Shown here: positions 7,943 to 16,022 of the stretch, piece after piece
Layout: every line of letters starts with the position of its first letter
Position numbering within the stretch: position 1 is the first letter of the stretch
Source: Dictyoglomus turgidum DSM 6724
GTDB taxonomy: Bacteria > Dictyoglomota > Dictyoglomia > Dictyoglomales > Dictyoglomaceae
DNA length: 64,000 nucleotides
Direction: 5' to 3'
NCBI RefSeq assembly: GCF_000021645.1
Contig: NC_011661.1
Coordinates: 714,723 to 778,722 of the forward strand
Translations under genes and position numbers: made by a program
Notes under the pieces: generated by a model
The model's database searches: none
What the model was told of the DNA's origin: nothing
Seen by the model: the letters and a program-made list of their open reading frames with translations, nothing else

Positions 7943-9136
7943 TTACTTTCTTGCCTTTAAGATAGCATCCTTAATTTGTGCTACAGCTTCCTTAAGAGCT
8001 ACATCAGGAGCTTTCTTCCCAGATGTGATCAAAGTTAGAGTATCTCCCATATAGCTCCATACAGGACCCATTTCAGGAATATTCGGCATAGGAATCCCGT
8101 CAGCTGCGCTGGCTCCAAAGGCTTTTATATCAGGATTTGAAGAAACCACTTTATATGCGTCTTTTCTTGCAAGGATTCTGGGATCAGTCTCGAATAATTT
8201 AAGTTCTAATTCTTTTGTGGCGAGAACTTCAAGGGCAAAGGTTTTTAAAATAGCAATATTGGGTGATCTTGAGTTTATCATAAAGCCTTGTACTCCTACA
8301 AAAGGTCTCATGGGTTTTCCATCTATCTTGGGAAGTTTGGCAACACCATAGTTAATATTTGCCTTTTTAATATTATCAATCTCCCATGGACCATTTATCA
8401 TCATACCCAATTTTCCTTCTGAGAACAAACTTGTAGTGGTTTGGTAATCTACACCTTGTTTTAAGATACCTTCTTTAAATAAATTCACAAGTTTTTCTAC
8501 TCCTTTTATGGCTCCTTCATTGGCAAGCCCGATATCTAATGGATCGAGCCCATTAGGTGTTTCTTTGAATACATAACCACCTAAAGCAGAAAAGAATGGA
8601 AAGCTGAAGTAGAAATTGTTGTAATCATAGAGGAATCCATAGATTCCTCCTTTTGTAAGATTCTTAGCTGTTCTTACTAATGACTCATAGGTGGTTGGAG
8701 GGTTAGGAACTAAGTTTTTGTTGTATATTAAGGCTACTGCTTCCATAGAGTAGGGGATACCATATAGTTTTCCACCATAGGACATAGCTTGTAGAGTGAC
8801 AGGTGTAAATTGATCTAAGATACTCTTGGGTAGGAAATCGATAGGAAGGAGTAATCCGTTAACTGCTAATTCTCCAATCCAATCGTGGGCTCCAACAATT
8901 ATATCTGGCCCCTCTCCTGTAGGAGCTGATGTAATAAATTTTGGCTTTATGTCACTGAAACTTACTTCGCTAACTTCTACTGGAATGCCATATTTGGTGC
9001 TAAAGTTTTTTACAAACTCTCTTAGTCCTTTTACTTGTGCTTCTGAAGTCCATATGGTGATTTTTCCGGGCACAGCAGCTTTAGAAAGAGAGAAAACCAT
9101 CATTAGTAAGAGCACTAAAATTAAAACTTTTTTCAT
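7943..9136 (-). CDS. malE: Sugar ABC transporter substrate-binding protein, MalE-like
   Basis: 397-residue exported binding protein. It has a signal peptide (residues 1-20), then KITIWTSEAQVKGLREF, typical of cluster-1 sugar-binding proteins, an EGPDIIVGAHDWIGELA segment and the conserved GKLGMMINGPWEI motif of MalE-like proteins. There is no lipobox Cys, so it may be free or held by an uncleaved signal. It is the first gene of the malEFG-like operon and has a roughly 100-base leader containing a LacI-type palindrome. The ribosome site is AAAGGGGG about nine bases before the ATG. Likely ligand: maltose or maltodextrin; other alpha-glucosides are possible. Confidence 0.9.
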   Translation of the reverse strand: MKKVLILVLLLMMVFSLSKAAVPGKITIWTSEAQVKGLREFVKNFSTKYGIPVEVSEVSFSDIKPKFITSAPTGEGPDIIVGAHDWIGELAVNGLLLPIDFLPKSILDQFTPVTLQAMSYGGKLYGIPYSMEAVALIYNKNLVPNPPTTYESLVRTAKNLTKGGIYGFLYDYNNFYFSFPFFSALGGYVFKETPNGLDPLDIGLANEGAIKGVEKLVNLFKEGILKQGVDYQTTTSLFSEGKLGMMINGPWEIDNIKKANINYGVAKLPKIDGKPMRPFVGVQGFMINSRSPNIAILKTFALEVLATKELELKLFETDPRILARKDAYKVVSSNPDIKAFGASAADGIPMPNIPEMGPVWSYMGDTLTLITSGKKAPDVALKEAVAQIKDAILKARK

Positions 9137-9220
9137 AAAACTTTACCCCCTTTAATTTTTAATTTTAAAATTTAAAGAGATATGATTTTTATGTTATTTC
9201 CTCTCTTTCACCTCCTTACC

Positions 9221-9232
9221 TAACTCGTGTTA
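9221..9232 (-). promoter_or_regulatory. LacI-type operator at the malE start site
   Basis: TAACTCGTGTTA is palindromic at 10 of 12 positions with a central CG, the hallmark of LacI/GalR-family operators. It lies directly after the leftward -10 element, where RNA polymerase would start, so a bound repressor would block malE. Which regulator binds is not shown; the LacI-type gene at 26.5 kb is one candidate. Confidence 0.5.
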
Positions 9233-9235
9233 ATT

Positions 9236-9298
9236 AAATTATATCACAAATTAAAATTTCTTTAAAGATATAAGAGAAAATTTTTTGTGATATAATTT
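9236..9298. promoter_or_regulatory. Mirror-image divergent promoters for malE and the DUF4330 gene
   Basis: A perfect 15-base inverted repeat, arms 9236-9250 and 9284-9298, separated by 33 bases. Each arm reads outward as TTTGTGATATAATTT, so each contains a TGATATAAT extended -10 facing its own gene: leftward for malE, rightward for the gene at 9343. Neither has a clear -35. The same arms could also be a binding site for a regulator shared by both directions. Confidence 0.55.
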
Positions 9299-9342
9299 TT
9301 CTTGTTTAATGGATATATTTTAGGAAGGAGAGGTAGAAAAGT

Positions 9343-9819
9343 ATGAGGTTAAAAATAAACGTTTTTGATGTTGTAGTGTTTCTTGTTATTCTACTTGGAA
9401 TTCTTGGTTTTTTCTTAGTAAGAGAGGGTAAAACTCCTCTTGCAAGGGTTCAGGGGGTTGAGAAAGAAATAGAAATAGATATGATAGTGAGAAATTTGCC
9501 TCTTAATGATAAAGAGGTTATAAAGCCAGGTGATAAAGCCTTTATAAGAATTAAAAATCAACCTTTTGCTTGGGTTACTGTTAAAGATGTAAAAATTTAT
9601 GAGAAAAAAATGCTTATTCCTAATTTTAATGGTACTTATACTTTCATAGAAGATGTTAACAATCCTTTTAACGTGGATATGCTTATAACTTTTACTTCAA
9701 AAGGGTATATTACTGAGGATGGTGTGGTTCTTGGAGTAAAGGTAAAGGTAGGTATGCCTATTAGTATTGAGAGCTATAAACTTGATGTAAATGGAGTTAT
9801 CTCTGCATTAAGGTATTAA
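9343..9819 (+). CDS. DUF4330 family membrane-anchored protein
   Basis: 158 residues with one N-terminal membrane anchor (about residues 8-27) and an extracytoplasmic beta-rich domain. The opening KINVFDVVVFLVILLG and the body with a KVKVGMPISIES motif near the end fit DUF4330, a family of small anchored proteins often found beside polysaccharide genes. It has a strong GGAAGGAGAGG ribosome site and lies four bases before the O-antigen ligase/GT9 gene, suggesting the two work together at the envelope. Function is unknown. Confidence 0.72.
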   Translation: MRLKINVFDVVVFLVILLGILGFFLVREGKTPLARVQGVEKEIEIDMIVRNLPLNDKEVIKPGDKAFIRIKNQPFAWVTVKDVKIYEKKMLIPNFNGTYTFIEDVNNPFNVDMLITFTSKGYITEDGVVLGVKVKVGMPISIESYKLDVNGVISALRY

Positions 9820-9822
9820 TTT

Positions 9823-12168
9823 ATGGATAGGTTAATGCAGGTTTGGAAAGAGAGTTTAATATTTAAGGTTCTAAATTTATTAGAAGATAAGATAAAAACC
9901 AAGCTTGAGCCTATTATTTCTACATCCTTCTTTTTTCCTTTCTTTCATCTGGTTTTAGAATATTATCTTTACATTTTCCTTTTTTTGCTTCCTTTTTTAT
10001 CCTCAGGAAAGATTGCTGTTGGAATTTTTATAGCTTTTATTTTATGGGTTGTTGATACCTTTTTGGCTAAGGATAGAAAATTTTTTGAAAGTCTTGATAC
10101 TTTTACTTTGCTTTATATTTTATTCATGTTGATAAATCTTGTGGCTACGTTCTTTTCCCCCTATTTGATGCCTGCCATAAAGGGTTATTTAAAATTCTGT
10201 GTTTATTTTGGAATATTCTTAGTCTTCAGAGATGTATTTAAAAATAAAGAGAAGGTTAAAAGAGCTATTTTTGCTATACTTTTTTCTACCTTTTTATTGT
10301 CCCTATATTGTCTTTATCAGTGGATAATAAAAGTTCCCCCTCTTGCAGGTTGGGAAGATGTGGAGTTTGTTGGTGAGAATGTAACAAGGGTTTATGGGAC
10401 CCTTCAAAATCCAAATCTTCTTGGAGGATATTTAATTGGCATTTTTCCTTTTATCCTTTCTTCCATCTTTATTTTTAGATTCAAAAGTATTCCTCTTCTT
10501 GCAAGTTTACTTTCTTTCCTTTCTATAATTTGGACTTATTCAAGAGGAGCCTATTTTGGCTTCTTTGTTTCTTTGATTTTGTATTTTTATTTCGTTATTC
10601 ATATGATTTGGGGATTTGCAAATAGGAGACAGAGGAAAATTTTATTAACCTTCATTATAGCTTTAGTATTCTTAGGAGTGGGAATTTTCTTAAAATCTTC
10701 TTATCTTCAAAAAAGGATATTCTCAATTTTTACCCTTTGGGGACATTCCTCTAATGCTACAAGGATAGTTATATGGGAAAGATCTTTTAAGATATTTAAG
10801 GACTTTTTCTTAACAGGAATTGGGCTTGGAAATGATGTTTTTAGGAGAGTTTATGCCTTTTATATGGAGCCTAAATTTACTGCTCTTGCATCTTACAATC
10901 TTTTTATGGAAATAGGAATCGAAGGAGGAATATTTGCTCTTATAGTATTTCTTCTGATGCTATATTATCTCTTTAGTAGGTTTATTAAAAGGTATGATTC
11001 ATGGGATATGGAACAAAAGTTAATTGGGATAACTTCATTATCATCAGTTGTTGCTCCCATTTTCCATGGTTTTGTAGACACTATTTGGTATAGACCTTAT
11101 CCTCAAATTATTTTTTGGTTTTCTGTTAGTATACTTGTGAATTTATATAAAGATAAAAAGGAATCGAAAATACTGCTTTTTAACTTAGGAGGATTAGGTG
11201 ATCAAATACTTTTTCTTCCTGTGATAAAAGCTCTTAAAGAAAAGCTTAATCCTAAAATAACTATAATTACAGAGAGAAGAGGTAGAAAAATTTATGATCT
11301 TTTGAAAATGGATGTAATAGAATTTAATCCTAAGGAAAATTTTTCATTAAAAGATACAGTGTATCTTTTAACAAAACTTCATAGAGAAAATTATGATATC
11401 TCAATTTCTACGGGAAAGTCCCTCTTTATACCTATTTTTATGTATCTTGTAGGAGCACCTATAAGGGCAGGATATAAAGAGAATCCTTTGAGCTTTTTGT
11501 ATACTCATAAGGCTTCTTCAAAGAGAAATGAATATATGGCAAGGGTTCATTTCAGGCTTGTGGAGGCAATCTTTAAAGATGCTTCTTATGCTAATCCTGA
11601 AATAGAACTTTCAGAAGGTATAAAAGATGAGGTCGAAAGGAGAATTATAGAATATGGATTGAAGCCTTTTGAATATACGCTTTTGCATCCTGGTGTAAGT
11701 AAGATGAGTATTAAAAGGGGTATAGATAGAAGATGGTCTGAGGAAAATTGGGTAGAGTTAATAAAGAGATTAAAAGAGCACAATATAGATTATGTGATTA
11801 TTTATGGACCCGATGAAGAAGATAGTATAAGGGAATTAAAGGAAAAAGTTCCTGATGGCAAATTTGTTTCTCCCAAGTCCTTAGAGGAATTCTTAGGATG
11901 GATATATTATTCAAAAGTCATGGTTTGTTTAGACTCTGCTCCTCTTCATCTTGGTGTTGCTCTCAAAAAACCTATTGTGGCTCTTTTTGGTCCTACAAAT
12001 CCTGCTGAGATCTTGCCTATAGATCCCATTTATCAAGTGGCAAAGATTGATCTTCCTTGTGAGCCTTGTCTTTGGGATAAAAGAAAAAGGGTTTGCGAAT
12101 CTTTAGATTGTATGAAAATACCCGTGGATTTGGTATGGGAAAAATTAATGATCTTTGTAAAGAGCTAA
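9823..12168 (+). CDS. Fused O-antigen ligase-like membrane protein and GT9 glycosyltransferase
   Basis: 781-residue fusion. Residues 1-440 form a polytopic membrane protein with an O-antigen ligase/polymerase (Wzy_C/WaaL) signature RVYGTLQNPNLLGGYL and a WSRGAYFG-like stretch. From about residue 447 a complete glycosyltransferase family 9 (heptosyltransferase-like) domain begins with ILLFNLGGLGDQILFLP, continues through LLHPGVS near 620 and CLDSAPLHLGVALKKP near 702, and ends with a Cys-rich EPCLW...CESLDCM tail typical of GT9. The convergent ADP-heptose genes overlap its last 24 bases, so it probably transfers heptose and ligates or polymerises the glycan on the outer face. There is no frameshift and the join is within one open frame, so the fusion looks real. 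Confidence 0.82.
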   Translation: MDRLMQVWKESLIFKVLNLLEDKIKTKLEPIISTSFFFPFFHLVLEYYLYIFLFLLPFLSSGKIAVGIFIAFILWVVDTFLAKDRKFFESLDTFTLLYILFMLINLVATFFSPYLMPAIKGYLKFCVYFGIFLVFRDVFKNKEKVKRAIFAILFSTFLLSLYCLYQWIIKVPPLAGWEDVEFVGENVTRVYGTLQNPNLLGGYLIGIFPFILSSIFIFRFKSIPLLASLLSFLSIIWTYSRGAYFGFFVSLILYFYFVIHMIWGFANRRQRKILLTFIIALVFLGVGIFLKSSYLQKRIFSIFTLWGHSSNATRIVIWERSFKIFKDFFLTGIGLGNDVFRRVYAFYMEPKFTALASYNLFMEIGIEGGIFALIVFLLMLYYLFSRFIKRYDSWDMEQKLIGITSLSSVVAPIFHGFVDTIWYRPYPQIIFWFSVSILVNLYKDKKESKILLFNLGGLGDQILFLPVIKALKEKLNPKITIITERRGRKIYDLLKMDVIEFNPKENFSLKDTVYLLTKLHRENYDISISTGKSLFIPIFMYLVGAPIRAGYKENPLSFLYTHKASSKRNEYMARVHFRLVEAIFKDASYANPEIELSEGIKDEVERRIIEYGLKPFEYTLLHPGVSKMSIKRGIDRRWSEENWVELIKRLKEHNIDYVIIYGPDEEDSIRELKEKVPDGKFVSPKSLEEFLGWIYYSKVMVCLDSAPLHLGVALKKPIVALFGPTNPAEILPIDPIYQVAKIDLPCEPCLWDKRKRVCESLDCMKIPVDLVWEKLMIFVKS

Positions 12169-12639
12169 AATCTTATTTATTATCTGGGTAGTTGAAAAAC
12201 CTTCTATAAGTGGAACTATTATAATTTTGCCTCCATAACTTTTTACAATTTTTGCTTCAGGAAGATCTTCTTCTTTGTAATCTCCTCCCTTTACATGAAT
12301 GTGAGGTTTTATGATACTTATTATATTTTCAGGAGTTTCCTCATTAAAAAGGACTGTATAGTCAACACATTCTAAGGCAGATATTATTTTTAATCTACTT
12401 TTCTCATCAAATATAAGCTTCTTTTCTCCTTTGATTTTTTTTACCGATTCATCACTGTTGATACCAACTATTAAGATATCTCCAAAGCTTTTTGCTTTTT
12501 CAAGAAGCGTAATGTGACCTGGGTGTAGTATTTCAAAGCATCCGTTAGTAAAAACAATAGTCTTTCCTTCTTCTCTAAACCTCTCAGCTATGTTACATAT
12601 TTCTTCTTTTGTTTTAATTTTCCTTTCAGAACTCCACAT
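12145..12639 (-). CDS. hldC: D-glycero-beta-D-manno-heptose 1-phosphate adenylyltransferase (HldC / HldE C-domain)
   Basis: 164-residue nucleotidyltransferase that makes ADP-D-glycero-beta-D-manno-heptose from heptose 1-phosphate and ATP. It has TNGCFEILHPGH (HxGH motif), GINSDESVKKIKG, VKGGDYKEEDLPE and GFSTTQII, all characteristic of RfaE domain II. It is the last gene of the ugd-gmhAB-hldA-hldC run; its start overlaps hldA by 14 bases and its end overlaps the convergent GT9 fusion by 24. In many bacteria this domain is fused to the kinase; here they are separate. Confidence 0.92.
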   Translation of the reverse strand: MWSSERKIKTKEEICNIAERFREEGKTIVFTNGCFEILHPGHITLLEKAKSFGDILIVGINSDESVKKIKGEKKLIFDEKSRLKIISALECVDYTVLFNEETPENIISIIKPHIHVKGGDYKEEDLPEAKIVKSYGGKIIIVPLIEGFSTTQIINKILALYKDH

Positions 12640-13627
12640 AATTTTTGTCTATGTTTATTTTTTGAGGAATTACTTGAATGATTTCTTCGGGAGATAGGGT
12701 GCTGGTTCCTAATTTTCTTACCACTACGCTACCAGCAAAGTTAGATATAAGAGCAGCTTCAAGAGGATTTGCATCAGAAGATATTGCCAAGGTCAGGGCG
12801 GATATTACAGTATCTCCAGCTCCCGTAACGTCTCTGACCTCTGCTTTAAGGGCAGGGATAAAATAATAGGAATCTTTTAAGTAAAGAAACATGCCCTTTT
12901 CTCCTCGAGTAATAATTACACCTTCTCCTTCTATTAACTCCAAGAGTTTTTGGGCACAAATTATAATGTCAAAATTTTCTTCCATATCTGTAGCAATTTT
13001 TGCCTCTTTTTCATTAGGAGTGATATAGCTTGCTCCTTTATATTTTGTAAAGTCTTTTCCTTTAGGATCTACAAGTATTTTTTTTCCATAGGTTTTGGCA
13101 AGCTCAATAATTTTCTTAGTAAAGGAATAAGTTAGTACTCCTTTTGCATAATCTGACAGGAGAAATATATCTATTTTTTCAATGTTTTCCTTTATTTTTT
13201 CTAATAAAAGCATCTCTATCTCTTCTTTTATGGGATTTCTTTTTTCTTTATCCATTCTTACTACTTGCTGGCTCAGAGCAATGAGTCTTGTCTTAGTAGT
13301 AGTAGGTCTTTCTTTATCTTTCACAAGAAAATTTTTTATTTCCCTTTGATTTAGGAGGTTTAATATCTTTTCTGCTCCTATATCTTCTCCCACTACTCCA
13401 AAAAGCAAAGGTTCTCCTCCAAGGGCTTTTATGTTATTAGCCACATTTCCTGCACCCCCAAGTACATATTTTTCTTCTTCAATCTCAAGAACAGGCACAG
13501 GAGCTTCTGGAGAGATTCTTTCTATTTTCCCTATTATATATTCGTCAATCATTATGTCCCCAATTACTGCAATTTTTTTCCCTTTCCAAGAATTAATTAT
13601 TCTTATAAGTCTTTCTCTAATATCCAT
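12626..13627 (-). CDS. hldA: D-glycero-beta-D-manno-heptose 7-phosphate kinase (HldA / HldE N-domain)
   Basis: 333-residue PfkB-family sugar kinase phosphorylating heptose 7-phosphate at C1. Seen: IAVIGDIMIDEYIIG at the start, LGGAGNVANNIKALGG (first PfkB signature) and DVTGAGDTVISALTLA (second signature with the GAGD anion hole and catalytic Asp). RISPEAPVPVLE is typical of RfaE domain I. A PfkB kinase rather than a GHMP kinase means the beta/ADP-heptose branch, not GDP-heptose. The start overlaps gmhAB by 25 bases with a TGGAGG ribosome site. It works with HldC next door. Confidence 0.92.
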   Translation of the reverse strand: MDIRERLIRIINSWKGKKIAVIGDIMIDEYIIGKIERISPEAPVPVLEIEEEKYVLGGAGNVANNIKALGGEPLLFGVVGEDIGAEKILNLLNQREIKNFLVKDKERPTTTKTRLIALSQQVVRMDKEKRNPIKEEIEMLLLEKIKENIEKIDIFLLSDYAKGVLTYSFTKKIIELAKTYGKKILVDPKGKDFTKYKGASYITPNEKEAKIATDMEENFDIIICAQKLLELIEGEGVIITRGEKGMFLYLKDSYYFIPALKAEVRDVTGAGDTVISALTLAISSDANPLEAALISNFAGSVVVRKLGTSTLSPEEIIQVIPQKINIDKNYVEF

Positions 13628-14673
13628 TGGGCTGCCTCCAATAAATTTTTTGCCGAGAAATCTGCAAGAGAATTTTCTTTTCCTATAATTATAGTTTTAC
13701 ATCCAGCCTTTTTACCTGCCTCTACATCGGTAATTTTATCTCCAATCATATAAGATTTTTCTAAATCTATATTCCAGTCCTTTGCTGCTTGAATCAGCAT
13801 TCCTGGATTTGGCTTTCTGCACTCTCCCTCAAGATAGGGACAGTAATAAAAGTCGTCTATGTATACTTTCTCCTTTGCTAAAGTGTAGTATAAATGTCTG
13901 TGAAATTTATCTACATCCTCTATGGTATAGTATCCCCTCTCTACCCCTGATTGATTAGTTACTACGATGATAAGAAATCTTTTTTGTAATAATTTTAAGC
14001 CTTCTATAACATGGGGCAAAATTACTAAGTCCTCTGTTTTATAAACATATCCTTTATCTTCATTAATAGTTCCATCTCTATCAAGAAAGATAGCACGATT
14101 CTTGGAAGGAAATAGTTTCTCCTCTATTAGATCACATAGGATATGTCCTATGGTTATGTGAGCTTCTTGGACATGAGGGGTCATATGAAAAGGTACAGTA
14201 ATAGATATGTCAGCATACTTAATCATTTCTCCCCCATCTCTTCCTGAAAGGGCTATAGTTACCCCTTTAAGCTCCTTTGCCTTTTTAAGTGCTTTTACTA
14301 CGTTGGGAGAGTTTCCTGAGGTACTTATCCCAATAACTACATCCTCTTCCTCTAATAGAGCCTCAACTTGTCTTTCAAACACTTCATCAAAACTATAATC
14401 ATTAGAAATGGAGGTTATATTTGAGGAATTTGTAGTGAGAGCAATGGCAGGAATTCCCTTTCTTTCTTTTAAGAACCTTCCTACAAGTTCCGCAACTATA
14501 TGCTGAGCATCAGCTGCACTTCCGCCATTTCCAAAAATAAGTACTTTTTTACCTTTTTTGTATTTTTCTATGATTATCTCAGCTGCTTTTTTAATATCAG
14601 AAATCAAATATTCTTCTACAAGTTTTAAAGTAAAATCATGCTTCCTAAGCCGTGCTTTTATTCTCTCTTCCAT
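13603..14673 (-). CDS. gmhAB: Fused phosphoheptose isomerase (GmhA) and heptose-bisphosphatase (GmhB)
   Basis: 356-residue fusion of two steps of heptose synthesis. Residues 1-185 are a SIS-domain sedoheptulose 7-phosphate isomerase (FGNGGSAADAQHIVAELVGRF, GISTSGNSPNVVKAL, HITIGHILCDLIE). Residues about 190-356 are a HAD phosphatase of the GmhB type (IFLDRDGTINEDKGYVYK, VVTNQSGVERGYY, CPYLEGECRKPNPGM, MIGDKITDVEAGKKAG) removing the C7 phosphate. The two enzymes normally come from separate genes. The ATG shares one base with the ugd stop (TAATG), and the end overlaps hldA by 25 bases, so translation is coupled. With HldA and HldC all steps to ADP-D,D-heptose are covered. Confidence 0.92.
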   Translation of the reverse strand: MEERIKARLRKHDFTLKLVEEYLISDIKKAAEIIIEKYKKGKKVLIFGNGGSAADAQHIVAELVGRFLKERKGIPAIALTTNSSNITSISNDYSFDEVFERQVEALLEEEDVVIGISTSGNSPNVVKALKKAKELKGVTIALSGRDGGEMIKYADISITVPFHMTPHVQEAHITIGHILCDLIEEKLFPSKNRAIFLDRDGTINEDKGYVYKTEDLVILPHVIEGLKLLQKRFLIIVVTNQSGVERGYYTIEDVDKFHRHLYYTLAKEKVYIDDFYYCPYLEGECRKPNPGMLIQAAKDWNIDLEKSYMIGDKITDVEAGKKAGCKTIIIGKENSLADFSAKNLLEAAQWILEKDL

Positions 14674-15974
14674 TATTGCCTTCCCACCCCTTTGTATATA
14701 AATCCCATATTTTTAATAATTTGGGGATCAAGTAGATTTACACCGTCAATTATTATGGGAGCTTTCATCACCCTCTTTATTTTTAAAAAATCCAATTCTT
14801 TAAATTCTTTCCATCCCGTGAGGATAACAAGACAATTAGAATCTTGAGCTACATCATAGGGATTATCACAGTATTCAACATCATTAATTTCTTTTTTGGC
14901 CTCTTCCATTCCTAAGGGATCAGAGGCTTTGATTTTTGCCCCATCATTTTTAAGCACTTTTGTAATCCTTAAAGCTAAAGAATTTCTTACATCATTTGTA
15001 TCAGGTTTAAACGTGAGTCCTAATACTCTTATAATTTGTCCGTCCAAAAATTCTCCTAAGAAAGACTTAATCTTATAAATAATTTGTCTTATTTGATGTT
15101 CATTCTTTTCAAGAATACTTATAAGTAAATTAGGTTGATAACCTTGTTTTTCTGCCATTTTGATAAGTCCCATGAGATCTTTTCCTAAGCATGGTCCTCC
15201 AAAGCCAATTCCAGGCTGTAAGTAATCCTTGCCTATTCTTTTGTCATACTTCATTCCTTCTATCACTTCCTGTATATCAATTCCGAATCTTTCTGCGATA
15301 TTTGCAATCTCATTTATGAAAGATATTCTCATGGCAAGAAAGGCATTAGATGCGTATTTTATTAGTATAGCTGCATTAGGTGATGTTATAATAAAGGGTG
15401 CGTTTAAAGGAGAGAAAAGTTTTTTTAACTCTTCTATGGTTTCAGGGTTTTCTGCTCCTATAACTATCCGAGATGGATTATAAAAATCATATACTGCATT
15501 TCCTTCTCTCAAAAATTCAGGGATAAAGGCTATCTCAAAGTCTTGATTTTTCTTTTTTCCATAGTTTTCAAATATCTGATTTATTTTTTCCAAGGTTCCT
15601 ATCGGAATAGTGCTTTTAATAGCTATTATTTTTTTATCTTTTAAATTCTTGGCAAGGCTTTCAGAAACCGATATTACTTGAGATAAATCTACACTTCCAT
15701 CTTCTTTTGGGGGAGTATTTACACATATAAAAATTATTTCTGAATTTGAGATAAGTTCTTGAATATCTTTAGTGAATTTTATCCTATTTTTTTCTATATT
15801 TCTTCTTAACAGTTCATCTATGTCCTTTTCTTTAATTGGAGAAATACCTTTTCTCAACTGCTCAATCTTTTCGTCGTCTATATCAAGACATATTACTTGG
15901 TTTCCAAAATCAACAAGACCAAGCACTATTACCAGACCTATGTATCCTATTCCTATAATGCCTATCTTTTTCAA
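14673..15974 (-). CDS. UDP-glucose/UDP-sugar 6-dehydrogenase
   Basis: 433-residue NAD-dependent nucleotide-sugar dehydrogenase oxidising C6 to a uronic acid. An N-terminal Rossmann domain (IGIIGIGYIGLVIVLGLV), the central AEFLREG-type segment (IPEFLREGNAVYDF), the catalytic Cys in GFGGPCLGKD and the C-terminal VLGLTFKPDTNDVRNS motif are present. UDP-glucose is the commonest substrate, but UDP-ManNAc or UDP-GlcNAc dehydrogenases share these motifs. It starts at TTG 15974 after AAAGGAGG. It heads the heptose operon, linking uronic acid supply to the same surface glycan. Confidence 0.85.
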   Translation of the reverse strand: MKKIGIIGIGYIGLVIVLGLVDFGNQVICLDIDDEKIEQLRKGISPIKEKDIDELLRRNIEKNRIKFTKDIQELISNSEIIFICVNTPPKEDGSVDLSQVISVSESLAKNLKDKKIIAIKSTIPIGTLEKINQIFENYGKKKNQDFEIAFIPEFLREGNAVYDFYNPSRIVIGAENPETIEELKKLFSPLNAPFIITSPNAAILIKYASNAFLAMRISFINEIANIAERFGIDIQEVIEGMKYDKRIGKDYLQPGIGFGGPCLGKDLMGLIKMAEKQGYQPNLLISILEKNEHQIRQIIYKIKSFLGEFLDGQIIRVLGLTFKPDTNDVRNSLALRITKVLKNDGAKIKASDPLGMEEAKKEINDVEYCDNPYDVAQDSNCLVILTGWKEFKELDFLKIKRVMKAPIIIDGVNLLDPQIIKNMGFIYKGVGRQ

Positions 15975-16022
15975 CGCTTCCTCCTTTAAATAGGTTTTCT
16001 TAAAAATTTTATCATAAAAATC

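Noticed and set aside
9137-9342. tRNA or other RNA gene in the larger gaps (also 26386-26521, 30937-31092, 59979-60147)
   Set aside because: No cloverleaf, T-loop or rRNA-like sequence was found in any; promoters and leaders explain them.
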